A DNA stretch of 64,000 nucleotides from Nostoc sp. NMS9 (GCF_017114995.1 NZ_JABXKL010000048.1:25613-89612); one strand, 5' to 3'; positions 36,981-45,517 are shown, numbered from the stretch's first letter. Notes: generated from the letters alone by a model not told the origin. Program-made: numbers and translations.

Positions 36981-38123
36981 TTAATTCACACTCCTTGGTC
37001 GAGGCAAAATCATCGAAAATTGTGCCCCACTTTCTGATAAAACTTGTGCCCAGATACTTCCTTGATGATCCAAAATAATTTTTTTAGCAATAGTTAAACC
37101 CAATCCTGTGCCTCCTTTCCTTCGGGAATAAAATGGCGTAAATATTTTTTGTAAGTCCTCTTGAGACAATCCTGGCCCTTGATCGGAGATTTTAATTAAA
37201 ACTTCATCTTGAAAAATTTGCCAGCTACAGGTAATAGTTCCTGAATTAGGACTGAAATGAGCGGCATTACTGAGGATATTATCAAAAACTTGTTTCATTT
37301 GTAATTTGTCTATCTTCAGTCTTGTCGAGGTATCGGGAATCAATATTTTAAGTTTTTTCTGATTAATTAGAGGTTGCAAATTTGTGAGACTTTCAACCAC
37401 TAAACTTCTTAAATCTTGAAATGTTATCCTTAATTTTGTACTTTGACCGCAATCAATCAGTTCATTTAAATTAGTATCTAAATCTTGTATACTTTCGCCG
37501 ATGATTGTTGCTTGCTCTTGCCAAGGGCTATCCTCTAAACCTAAGCAGAGATTATGTGCATACAATCCTATAAGTCCTAGAGAGTTACGCAATTGATGAC
37601 CCACTCGATGCAAGATATCTTCTAGGAGTTTAATTTCAGTTTTTTGTCTGCCATAGTCCAAGTAAACATCTACATACTTACTCAGCAGCATAGCAGAGCG
37701 TTTTACATATACTTGTAAACTCGACGAGAGAGGTTCATGAGTAATGATTTGAATGTATTCAGGTTTTTGATTTCTATAGGATATGGGGCAAATGTAAGAA
37801 ATAGATGAAAAGTCCTTAAGTTTAAATTTATGTAAAGTCAAAGCAGGCGGAAAATCTGTAAGCCATGCTTCTGAACGCAAATAATTTAAAGTTTTTGGGG
37901 AAAAGGGAACTTGGTCTTGACTATAATTTATCACCTCTTGATTAGCTCTTAATAATGAGTCATGATAGACAATGCGAGCGAAAAAAATTGGATACTGACT
38001 AGTTAACTGCTCAGACTCTAGCTGACAAAAGCTTTGGATGTCTGAGGAACTCAAATAATTAGAGCCATTGTCTAGTTTTTGTACAGAAAAGCCTAGTGTC
38101 ATAGCTTCACTCGCTTTTTGCAA
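36981..38123 (-). CDS. cytoplasmic histidine kinase
   Basis: 380 residues with no transmembrane segment. The N-terminal 160 residues form an unassigned, possibly GAF-like, sensor region. The phospho-acceptor is in LEDILHRVGHQLRNSLGLIG (H followed by QLRN). The ATPase has the N-box FDNILSNAAHFSPNSG, G1 ISDQGPGLSQED, and G2 GGTGLGLTIAKKI. The response regulator follows directly. The intergenic gap to the divergent tail-sheath cluster is about 450 bp. Confidence 0.9.
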   Translation of the reverse strand: MQKASEAMTLGFSVQKLDNGSNYLSSSDIQSFCQLESEQLTSQYPIFFARIVYHDSLLRANQEVINYSQDQVPFSPKTLNYLRSEAWLTDFPPALTLHKFKLKDFSSISYICPISYRNQKPEYIQIITHEPLSSSLQVYVKRSAMLLSKYVDVYLDYGRQKTEIKLLEDILHRVGHQLRNSLGLIGLYAHNLCLGLEDSPWQEQATIIGESIQDLDTNLNELIDCGQSTKLRITFQDLRSLVVESLTNLQPLINQKKLKILIPDTSTRLKIDKLQMKQVFDNILSNAAHFSPNSGTITCSWQIFQDEVLIKISDQGPGLSQEDLQKIFTPFYSRRKGGTGLGLTIAKKIILDHQGSIWAQVLSESGAQFSMILPRPRSVN

Positions 38124-38571
38124 CCAAATGTTTTACTCTTCTGCTGACCAGTATAAAATTATGCAGTCTCAGCAATGTTTATTTTTTTGTTAAGTTATCT
38201 TTTGAGATAATTCATACAAATAATTATTAAGGTTTGTATTCACACGTGTATTAAGCTAACTTTGCTGTGTAAAGAATTTTGTAGTAAGGACTTTAGTCCT
38301 AATGTTAAGCACTGAAATACTTACTACGTACCCTGGCTTTCGTTAGCTTAATGGACAACTTAGGCGGGCTTTTCAGCCCACCCCAGAAGAAAAAAATTTA
38401 GTGCGTCCAATTAAGAACTGCTCCAGATTAATCTACAAACTGAAGTTGCTGCTTTTCGGATTTTTGACCCAATACCTCATTTAAAAAATATCGACAAAAG
38501 TCTAATTAACTTTAGAAGCCCCATACATATACTGTAGATGCATCTGGATTAGCTACCAGCACAACACTTTC
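38124..38571. other. divergent regulatory region between kinase and tail-like cluster
   Basis: No gene. It holds a small palindrome AGGACTTTAGTCCT (38287-38300), a CGGGCTTTTCAGCCCA hairpin (about 38364-38379) and AT-rich segments. Promoters for both directions should lie here. Confidence 0.5.
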
Positions 38572-39411
38572 ATGCTTATCTTCGTTCTTCAAACTTTAGC
38601 CGAAATTCTAGCTGGAGGAACCTCACTTACCAGTACCGAGCAAATTGACTTTAGCCATCCTGGTAATCGGAGGGAAGAAGGAGCAGGGCCGACTCTCAAT
38701 TTATATATTTTTGATATACGTGAGAGTAAGCAGGTACAACATTCTGGCAGACAAGTAGAACGCAAGCTAACACGCGCTCTACAACCTGCTACCGTAAATT
38801 GGGCACCCGCTTGGTTTGATGTTTCGCTGCTATTAACAGCCTGGGATAGAACAGCTTTAGGTGAGCATCACTTTATCAGTGAGGCGTTGACTGTGCTGTT
38901 GCGCCATCGCACCTTGGAAGAGGAGTTTTTGGTTCCTGAATTACGGGGCTATGGTAATTTAAACATGACAGTTGCCCTAGAGCCACCAATTGAGATTGGC
39001 TCTTTATGGAGCGCTCTGAGTGTGCCATTGCGTTCAGCCTTATATTTGACAGTTACAATCCCCTTCGAGCCACAACCGACTCCAGTGCCTTTGGTTTGGG
39101 AGCGAATTTTCAATTTGCGAAATCAATTGTCTCGTGATAGTGACAGTCTAGTATTAACCAGGCGAGTTGCGATCGCGGGTATTGTCAAAAGTGCGGTGAC
39201 AAATCTGCCGCTGGTAGCGACAGAAGTGGCTGTGAGAGGAACTGACAAGTCCATATCAACTACTAAAGAAGGGCTGTTCTTCTTTGAAGACCTTCATTTA
39301 GGTAATTATGTTTTGACTTTGAATCATCCTGGCTATTTACCCCAAAACGTCAATGCATTGGTAGATAACCAAAGTAATACTTTCAAAGAAATATTTCTAA
39401 CTCCTGAATAA
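38572..39411 (+). CDS. DUF4255 (Pvc16-like) tail-terminator/cap protein of a contractile injection system
   Basis: 279 residues. The N-terminal about 185 residues match DUF4255/Pvc16_N (FVLQTLAEILAGG, GAGPTLNLYIFDIRES, FDVSLLLTAWDRTALGEHHF, LSVPLRSALYLTVTIPF). The rest is a carboxypeptidase-regulatory-like beta-sandwich (VAIAGIVKSAVTNLPLVATEVAV, FFFEDLHLGNYVLTLNHPGY). In extracellular contractile injection systems this family caps the sheath-tube end. It is first in the cluster, 30 bp before the sheath gene. Confidence 0.85.
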   Translation: MLIFVLQTLAEILAGGTSLTSTEQIDFSHPGNRREEGAGPTLNLYIFDIRESKQVQHSGRQVERKLTRALQPATVNWAPAWFDVSLLLTAWDRTALGEHHFISEALTVLLRHRTLEEEFLVPELRGYGNLNMTVALEPPIEIGSLWSALSVPLRSALYLTVTIPFEPQPTPVPLVWERIFNLRNQLSRDSDSLVLTRRVAIAGIVKSAVTNLPLVATEVAVRGTDKSISTTKEGLFFFEDLHLGNYVLTLNHPGYLPQNVNALVDNQSNTFKEIFLTPE

Positions 39412-39441
39412 TTAGATTTTTACTGACTTGGAGAGACTTTC

Positions 39442-41103
39442 ATGGCTAGACTTGATTACTTTGCTCCTGGTGTCTATATTGAAGAAATTGACCGAGGTAG
39501 CCGACCAATTGAAGGTGTTAGCACAGCAGTTGCCGGATTTGTCGGTTTTACTGAAGATGTTCGCGGTGGGGCTGAATTATACAAGCCCATGCTAGTAACC
39601 ACTTGGACGCAATTTTTAAACTACTTTGCCCGTCCCAACTCTGATGGCTTCACCGACTTCAACGCTTATTTACCCTTTTCAGTCTACGGCTACTTTATGA
39701 ATGGTGGCGGTCGTTGCTGGGTAACAAGCATCGGGACTCAGTTACCAGGCGCACCCAGACCCGCAACTCCAGAACCGGCTAACTTACGAATTAACGCTCG
39801 AGGTAATCGTCCAGCCCTGCGTTTTACTTTGCGCCCTGAGCAAGCATCAGGTGGATTAGTAAATATTGTAATTATTGATGGTTCGCCCCGTGCCTTACCC
39901 GAAGGTACTGAAGGAGAAGCGCCTCCCAATACAGGCGAATATTTCACCATCGAAATTCGTCGGGGAGATGAACTTCTAGAGCAATACGAAAACTTGACAA
40001 TGAACCGCGAGCCTGCTGGTCAGGTAGCCACTTATGCGCTGGCGGCATTGAGAAATTCGATGTATGTCACTTTAGAAGACATAACTCAAAGCGGACAGCC
40101 TTTAGCTCGTCGTCCGGTTAATGGTCAATATGAACTAGCACCGCCCATTGTCGCTACCCCACCTGATAGATTTTCGCAAAATTTAGAAGGGGTTCGAGAC
40201 GATCGCACCGGGGTACGGGGTATCTTTGAAGTTGATGAAATCACAATGCTGGCCTGTCCTGATGTGATGCGGGCTTATCAAGAGCAAGTACTGAATTTAG
40301 ATCAAGTTCACGGCATCATCGAACTGATGATTAGTATGTGCGAGGGTTCTGCCAGTGGCGATATTCCCAATCCGCCCAATCGTATGGTTGTACTTGATGC
40401 GCCACCGGAAGCCGTCAAACCGCAACAAGTAGTGGAATGGTTGAATAGATTTAACCGTCGTTCGATGTTTGCGGCCCTTTATTATCCTTGGATCAAAGTA
40501 CCTAATCCACGCGATCGCGGTAATCCAATTTTAGTACCTCCTTGTGGTCATGTGATGGGTGTTTGGGCCCGCACCGACGAAACTAGAGGAGTTTACAAAG
40601 CGCCTGCAAATGAAGTTCCCAGAGGCGTAATTGGTTTAGGCTATGACACAAACTTCCGCGAACAAGAACTATTAAACCCCTTGGGGATAAATTGCATTCG
40701 CAGCTTCCCCAATCGAGGTATCCGCATTTGGGGTGCACGCACTCTAGTTGAGCCAGATAAAACAGAGTGGCGTTACATCAGTGTGCGTAGATTAATTAGC
40801 TATATCGAAAAATCCCTAGAACTGGGGACTCAGTGGGTAGTTTTTGAACCGAATGACCAAGATTTATGGGCGCGTGTAACCCGCACCGTCAGTAACTTCT
40901 TAGAGCGCATCTGGCGTGAAGGTGCTTTGTTTGGGGCATCTCCAGCACAAGCATTTTATGTGAAGTGCGACGAAGAATTGAACCCACCAGAAACCAGAAT
41001 TTTAGGACGTTTATATATTGAAGTCGGAGTTTGTCCCGTCAGACCTGCGGAGTTTGTTGTTTTCCGCATCAGCCAATGGAATGGTATTGAAGATAGCGAA
41101 TAG
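39442..41103 (+). CDS. contractile tail sheath protein
   Basis: 553 residues. The N-terminal sheath signature is YFAPGVYIEEIDRGSRPIEG followed by TAVAGFVGFTEDV. A variable outer domain is at about 115-240, and the conserved C-terminal sheath core has WGARTLVEPDKTEWRYISVR, RLISYIEKSLELGTQWVVFE and FLERIWREGALFGAS with the terminal arm ILGRLYIEVGVCPVRPAEFV. It resembles Afp2/Pvc2 and phage T4 gp18-like sheaths. The following tube genes complete a sheath-tube set. Homologous systems in multicellular cyanobacteria can be thylakoid-anchored. Confidence 0.92.
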   Translation: MARLDYFAPGVYIEEIDRGSRPIEGVSTAVAGFVGFTEDVRGGAELYKPMLVTTWTQFLNYFARPNSDGFTDFNAYLPFSVYGYFMNGGGRCWVTSIGTQLPGAPRPATPEPANLRINARGNRPALRFTLRPEQASGGLVNIVIIDGSPRALPEGTEGEAPPNTGEYFTIEIRRGDELLEQYENLTMNREPAGQVATYALAALRNSMYVTLEDITQSGQPLARRPVNGQYELAPPIVATPPDRFSQNLEGVRDDRTGVRGIFEVDEITMLACPDVMRAYQEQVLNLDQVHGIIELMISMCEGSASGDIPNPPNRMVVLDAPPEAVKPQQVVEWLNRFNRRSMFAALYYPWIKVPNPRDRGNPILVPPCGHVMGVWARTDETRGVYKAPANEVPRGVIGLGYDTNFREQELLNPLGINCIRSFPNRGIRIWGARTLVEPDKTEWRYISVRRLISYIEKSLELGTQWVVFEPNDQDLWARVTRTVSNFLERIWREGALFGASPAQAFYVKCDEELNPPETRILGRLYIEVGVCPVRPAEFVVFRISQWNGIEDSE

Positions 41104-41221
41104 GGCATGGGGGATTGGGCATTGGGCATGGTTATTTTCTTTGTCTCCCTCATCCCCCTCATCTCCCTCATCTCCCTCATCCCCATTCCCAAATTAACTA
41201 CACACAAAGGAGTCTAAAAGT
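41104..41221. repeat. CATCTCCCT tandem words between sheath and tube genes
   Basis: The spacer contains GGGGATTGGGCATTGGGCATGG and then several CTCCCTCATC units, typical Nostoc filler. A ribosome-binding AAAGGAG precedes the tube gene at 41207-41213. Confidence 0.7.
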
Positions 41222-41677
41222 ATGGCAGGCGAATTTTTAACCTCTTGTAAATTTTACTTCGAGGCTGACGGAATTACTGATAAGTTCATCAAAGAAATTA
41301 GCGGACTAGGCGTTGAGAATACACCAGCGCAAGAAGTTCACGGTTCATCTAAGGGCGCTAAACTAATGCGTCAAGCTACACCAACTGTTGTTAAATTTAC
41401 CAACATTACAGTAAAAGTCATCGCCACTGATGATATAGACCTTTATAAATGGTATCAAGACTGTAACGAAGACATGGGAGACCCTCGAAAGTGGGCACAG
41501 AATCGTAAGACTGGCTCGGTGGTTGCTTACGACCAACAAGGCTCTGAAAAGGCACGCTGGAATATTGTCAATTGTTATCCCTGTAAATACACCGGGCCTA
41601 CCTTAACAGCCTCTGGTGGTGATATGGCAAATGAGACTGTTGAATTGGTTCACGAAGGAATTAAACGAATTAAATAA
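41222..41677 (+). CDS. contractile tail tube protein 1
   Basis: 151 residues of the gp19/Afp1/Hcp-like tube fold: FLTSCKFYFEADGITDKFIK, EISGLGVENTPAQE and the C-terminal GDMANETVELVHEGIKRIK. AAAGGAG lies 8 bp upstream. Paired with the second tube gene 22 bp downstream. Confidence 0.9.
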   Translation: MAGEFLTSCKFYFEADGITDKFIKEISGLGVENTPAQEVHGSSKGAKLMRQATPTVVKFTNITVKVIATDDIDLYKWYQDCNEDMGDPRKWAQNRKTGSVVAYDQQGSEKARWNIVNCYPCKYTGPTLTASGGDMANETVELVHEGIKRIK

Positions 41678-41699
41678 TTAGCATTTGCAGTAATTAACA

Positions 41700-42194
41700 G
41701 TGGTACAATCCGCAAGCCGAATTCCAGAAGTTCTGACAGCCCATCGGTTCTATTTAGAACTGACACTAGAAGGTCAAAACGATGCCAATTGTTTCTTTTT
41801 GGAGTGTCAAGGCTTTAAAAGAACACAAGAGGTAATTGAAATAACTGAGGTCACTTCTCAAACCTGGGGTACAAAAGGGCAATCAAAAGGTCAGGTGGTG
41901 AGAACTAAGCTTCCTAGCAATCCCAAGAGTGGTAATCTCATTCTGCGTAGAGGTACCACTAAATCTATGGATTTTTGGAAGTGGTTTGAAAAAGTCCAAC
42001 AGGGTAATTGGTCTGAGCAACGTAGACTTGTTGCTTTGTCTATTTATAATCAGGCAAATGAAGAAGTAGCTAGATTTGAATTAGCCGGTGCTTGGCCTGC
42101 AAGTTACAAGATTGCCGATGTCAACGCCCGCAGCCATGACATCGAAATAGAGGAAGTGGAGGTTGCTTTTGAGGAATTTAAACGCGTGAAATAA
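41700..42194 (+). CDS. contractile tail tube protein 2
   Basis: 164 residues from a GTG. It has the same fold as the previous gene (LTAHRFYLELTLEGQNDANC, FFLECQGFKRTQEVIEITEV, KMDFWKWFE-like block, HDIEIEEVEVAFEEFKRVK) but is clearly divergent. Two different tube proteins are normal in eCIS (Afp1 and Afp5 types); this one may be the baseplate-proximal ring. Confidence 0.88.
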   Translation: MVQSASRIPEVLTAHRFYLELTLEGQNDANCFFLECQGFKRTQEVIEITEVTSQTWGTKGQSKGQVVRTKLPSNPKSGNLILRRGTTKSMDFWKWFEKVQQGNWSEQRRLVALSIYNQANEEVARFELAGAWPASYKIADVNARSHDIEIEEVEVAFEEFKRVK

Positions 42195-42205
42195 TTAGGA
42201 GGATT

Positions 42206-42553
42206 ATGTTTCCCACAGAGTTTGAATTTACACTGCCAAAGGGGTATCTAGACTCTGAAGGCAACCTCCATCGCAAAGGTGTAATGCGGTTATCAACGGC
42301 GATAGACGAGATTGCACCCTTGCGTGACCCACGTGTTAAAGCTAATCCCGTTTATGCCACAATTATTATCTTGTCGCGAGTGATTACCCACTTGGGTGCT
42401 TTATCAGAAGTTACTCCTGCAATCGTGGAAAACTTTTTTTCCCAAGATTTAAATTATCTCCAAGATTTTTACCGTCGAATTAATGGCTTGGAAGGCGAAA
42501 CTTCCATACCGGAAGATACAGTAAATTCTCCCGAAGCACTTCTTCATAATTGA
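42206..42553 (+). CDS. tail-assembly-like protein A (no zinc ribbon)
   Basis: 115 residues with GGAGG before the ATG. It shares a clear pattern with the gene at 43000: EFEFTLPKGYLDSEGNLHRK, GVMRLSTAIDEIAPLRDPRV, YATIIILSRVITHLGALSEV and LQDFYRRIN. The C-terminal CPHC zinc ribbon of the paralogue is absent; the protein ends in a short unrelated tail (SPEALLHN). It probably serves tail assembly, judging from its place after the tube genes. Repeats follow immediately. Confidence 0.75.
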   Translation: MFPTEFEFTLPKGYLDSEGNLHRKGVMRLSTAIDEIAPLRDPRVKANPVYATIIILSRVITHLGALSEVTPAIVENFFSQDLNYLQDFYRRINGLEGETSIPEDTVNSPEALLHN

Positions 42554-42622
42554 GTCAGGCATTGGGTATTGGGGAATGAGGAGCAGGGGACAGGGGGAAA
42601 AGTTCCAAGCTACGTCTGCAAG

Positions 42623-42848
42623 TATCAAAGCCTCATAAAAGGAGTTCAAAGACTCATTAATGAGTATCAAAGCCTCATAAAAGGAGTTCAAAGTCTCATT
42701 AATGAGTATCAAAGCCTCATAAAAGGAGTTCAAAGCCTCATTAATGAGTATCAAAGACTCATTAAAGGAGTTCAAAGCCTCATTAATGAGTATCAAAGAC
42801 TCATTAAAGGAGTTCAAAGCCTCATTAATGAGTATCAAAGCCTCATTA
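42623..42848. repeat. 42-bp tandem repeat, five copies plus a partial sixth
   Basis: The unit TATCAAAGCCTCATAAAAGG...CTCATTAATGAG starts at 42623, 42665, 42707, 42749, 42791 and (partial) 42833. The unit is a multiple of three and is open on both strands, encoding a periodic 14-residue pattern such as YQSLIKGVQSLINE in plus. It looks non-coding, lying between two paralogous tail-assembly genes. Confidence 0.88.
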
Positions 42849-42853
42849 GCCTC

Positions 42854-42959
42854 GTTCCCAGCCTCCAGGCTGGGAATGTATTCCCAGAGGTTCTACCTCT
42901 TATCAACAAAGAGGAGGCGGAGCCTCCCAGAATGGATTCCCAGCCTGGAGGCTGGGAAC
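42854..42959. repeat. palindromic element with inverted ends
   Basis: GTTCCCAGCCTCCAGGCTGGGAAT (42854-42877) and ATTCCCAGCCTGGAGGCTGGGAAC (42936-42959) are each near-perfect hairpins and are inverted copies of one another. The middle has GGAGGCGGAGCCTCC. It has MITE-like layout. Confidence 0.8.
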
Positions 42960-42999
42960 CAGTCAGAGACTCATACCCAATGCCCAAATTCAATAAGCT

Positions 43000-43383
43000 A
43001 TGCGCCGTAAAAAGGATACTCTCTGCACAGAATTTGCTTTCACTCTTCCTAGAGGATTGAGTGATGGCGAACAACGAGTACATCGTCATGGGGTGATGCG
43101 TTTAGCTACCGCCAAAGATGAAATTTTGGTGCAACAAGAGCGCAAAGTTCAAGAAAATCCGGCTTACGGTGTCTTGGTAATGCTTGCAAGGGTTATCACT
43201 CGCTTGGGCAGTTTCAACTCTGTGAGTCCTGATTTACTCGAAGGACTTCTCCTACATGACATTGCCTATCTCCGAGAATTTTACAATCGAATCAATCAAC
43301 AAGGCAATGTACACATTCCGACACAATGTCCCCACTGCAATACTCAATTTTCAGTGGAGCTAGAACTAGCGGGGGAGTCGTAA
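43000..43383 (+). CDS. tail-assembly-like protein B with C-terminal zinc ribbon
   Basis: 127 residues, paralogous to the 42206 gene (TEFAFTLPRGLSDGEQRVHR, HGVMRLATAKDEILVQQERK, YGVLVMLARVITRLGSFNSV, LREFYNRINQQG). It keeps a C-terminal QCPHCNTQFSVE half-site that likely binds zinc. The ATG lies after the palindromic repeat. Downstream it overlaps the DUF6760-like frame. Confidence 0.78.
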   Translation: MRRKKDTLCTEFAFTLPRGLSDGEQRVHRHGVMRLATAKDEILVQQERKVQENPAYGVLVMLARVITRLGSFNSVSPDLLEGLLLHDIAYLREFYNRINQQGNVHIPTQCPHCNTQFSVELELAGES

Positions 43384-43529
43384 GCTACCCCTCTGATACT
43401 TTATATGAGGAGGTAGCTTTTATTGCTTATCATTTCCACTGGTCACAAGATGATATTTTAAATTTAGAACATACTACCCGTCAGCGCTGGGTGGCAGAAA
43501 TCAATAAAATTAACCAAAAATTAATATGA
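43326..43529 (+). CDS. DUF6760-like small protein of the tail cluster
   Basis: 67 residues if started at ATG 43326; family-like sequence begins only at VSYPSDTLYEEVAFIAYHFH and runs through WSQDDILNLEHTTRQRWVAE to the end. No ATG/GTG/TTG lies between 43326 and that point, so the true start could be the overlapping ATG inside the previous gene, a rare start, or frameshifting. It overlaps the previous gene by 58 bp and the FHA gene by 4 bp. Such short proteins accompany phage-tail-like clusters. Confidence 0.65.
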   Translation: MSPLQYSIFSGARTSGGVVSYPSDTLYEEVAFIAYHFHWSQDDILNLEHTTRQRWVAEINKINQKLI

Positions 43530-45517
43530 AAGTAAAAGTTAGCTACTCACCAAATCTAAGTGAAGTCAATGAAGTTGACCTTACCACAGAAACTCCAACG
43601 AGAGGAGAATGGCTAATAGGTCGTTCTCCTGATTCTGATTTAGTTCTAGACAGCCCTGATATCAGTCGAGTACATGCTAAGTTTTTTGTTAAAAGTGGGA
43701 ATTACTACTTTTCTGACCTTGGCAGTAGAAATGGCTCAATATTTAACGGGAAGCAAGCTGAAAAAGATCGACCATATTCTTTGAGTGATGGAGATATTAT
43801 TCGGATTGCAGATTATGTTTTGATCTTGGAAGCAGTTGCCCCCGCTTATGAGCAACCAGAGACAGTCTTTAGAATTATAGATCCTTCACTGTTTTCTCGG
43901 CCGCGATCGCCTGAAAATGTCAGCGCTGCCAATGTTGTTAATCCAGCCCCAGAGGTAGTTAACGAAGTTCCAGCGCCGATTAGTCAAGAAGTAGGAACAC
44001 CTGAAATTAAAGCTGCTTCCCCAGAAATCAGCGAAATCTCAGAAGTTGTTTCTAATCAACCTGATGATGTTATCCCGGTTGTTGAGATAATCGCCCCTGA
44101 AAACATCATTCAACCACCAGAAGCAGTCAACGAAGTTCCACACGATGTCCGTAATGAAATTGGGGATTTGCCTACATTCAGTAAACCAGATGGTGAGGAA
44201 GTAGAGGTTCCAGAAGTCAGCGAAGACTCAGAAGTTTCTTTGACTGAACCTGATGACGCCATAGCTGCACGTGAGAACGTCATTGAAACTCCTAAAGAGG
44301 AAAGTATAGTTCCAGAAGCTACCCACGATAAGGTTACAGACTTTGAAGCAGCACTGGCAACAGAATCTACTTTCGTACAACAGCGTGATATAAGTGCTAT
44401 TCCAGAAACTACTGACGACGAGGATGCAGAGTTAGAGGCAGCACTAGAAGCAGAAGTTACATTCGTACAGCCACGTGATATTTTCAACGAAGTTCCTGCA
44501 CAAAGTGCTATTCCCGAAGCTAACTACGATGAAAATGCAGAGTTGGAGGCAGCACTAGCAGCAGAAGTTACCTCCGTACAGCCGCGCGATATTTTCCACC
44601 ATGTATCTGAGGAGGAAAGTGACATTCCCGAAGTTGCTCATGATGAAGTAGTAGATTTGGATACGCCAGTAGCAGAAGAAACCAGTGAAGTTGTTGAAGA
44701 CGAAGAGATTCAGCCACAAGAAGCATTGAGCCAAGCTACACAGGATACCACTGATGAAGCGATAGATTGGGATAGGTCAGTTACAGCAGCAGACAGCGCA
44801 GATGTTGACGAATTAGAACCTACTTCTGCGGTGGATGAAACAATAAGCGAAGTTTCTGAAGCATCAACTGCACCTGATGATGCCGTTGCGGAAGTTTTAA
44901 GCAACCAATACATTGATTTGAGTAATGCAAGTACTGAAGAAGTTAATCTATATGTTGATGATGTTGCTGCACAAATAAGTGAAATTTCTGACTCAGATGA
45001 TATTCCATCTTTGGAAACAACAGAAAGTGGAGCTACTGAGAGCATCAGTCAAACTATTGAAGAAGTTTCTGAAGTAGAAGAAGATCGGTTTGATGAAACT
45101 CCAGAAGAAACAAATGTCAGTGAGTCTCCTCAAGCAATCATTGAAAGAAATATAGTACTCATCGCTCATGAAAGCAAGAAATCAGAACTTGCTGAATTGG
45201 TTTCTGAACATCAGGAATTTTTCTCACAGAGTTTTACAATTACCTGGCCATCTCTTAGTGAAGTCTTACATCAACAGGCAGGGATAACTATTAGTCAACA
45301 AACTCCCGCACCAACTTCTGGAGGATATCAAACAGTTGCTTCATTGGTTGGAGCAGGAGAAATTGTAGCAGTTATTTTCTTGCGAGATTTGCTGCAACCT
45401 CAGCCTGGTCAAGCAAATGAAGAAGCACTGTTAAGATTATGCACTATTAATCAAGTTTTATTGGCTACTAATTTGTCAACAGCAGAGGCGATTGTGCATT
45501 ATCTGAAACACATATAG
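43526..45517 (+). CDS. FHA domain protein with acidic repeats and a methylglyoxal-synthase-like C-terminus
   Basis: 663 residues. An FHA domain occupies about residues 1-105 (GEWLIGRSPDSDLVLDSPDI, SRVHAKFFVKSG, LGSRNGSIFNGK). Residues about 120-535 are a long acidic, disordered-looking region with three repeats of the IPEAxxDExAELEAALAAEV type followed by QPRDIF. Residues 538-663 read like methylglyoxal synthase (IVLIAHESKKSELAELV, AGEIVAVIFLRDLLQPQPG, LLRLCTINQVLLATNLSTAE). MgsA's His and Lys are kept (H548, K552), but the catalytic Asp of its GGD motif is Tyr601 (GGYQT), so classical activity is doubtful. It is at the end of the tail-like gene run. Confidence 0.82.
   Translation: MKVKVSYSPNLSEVNEVDLTTETPTRGEWLIGRSPDSDLVLDSPDISRVHAKFFVKSGNYYFSDLGSRNGSIFNGKQAEKDRPYSLSDGDIIRIADYVLILEAVAPAYEQPETVFRIIDPSLFSRPRSPENVSAANVVNPAPEVVNEVPAPISQEVGTPEIKAASPEISEISEVVSNQPDDVIPVVEIIAPENIIQPPEAVNEVPHDVRNEIGDLPTFSKPDGEEVEVPEVSEDSEVSLTEPDDAIAARENVIETPKEESIVPEATHDKVTDFEAALATESTFVQQRDISAIPETTDDEDAELEAALEAEVTFVQPRDIFNEVPAQSAIPEANYDENAELEAALAAEVTSVQPRDIFHHVSEEESDIPEVAHDEVVDLDTPVAEETSEVVEDEEIQPQEALSQATQDTTDEAIDWDRSVTAADSADVDELEPTSAVDETISEVSEASTAPDDAVAEVLSNQYIDLSNASTEEVNLYVDDVAAQISEISDSDDIPSLETTESGATESISQTIEEVSEVEEDRFDETPEETNVSESPQAIIERNIVLIAHESKKSELAELVSEHQEFFSQSFTITWPSLSEVLHQQAGITISQQTPAPTSGGYQTVASLVGAGEIVAVIFLRDLLQPQPGQANEEALLRLCTINQVLLATNLSTAEAIVHYLKHI

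Noticed and set aside
42569..43060. Plus-strand open frame across the 42-bp repeats (periodic YQSLIKGVQSLINE-like protein)
   Set aside because: Starts with TTG without a ribosome-binding site, the opposite strand is equally open, and it continues into a palindromic repeat; best explained by a repeat unit that is a multiple of three.
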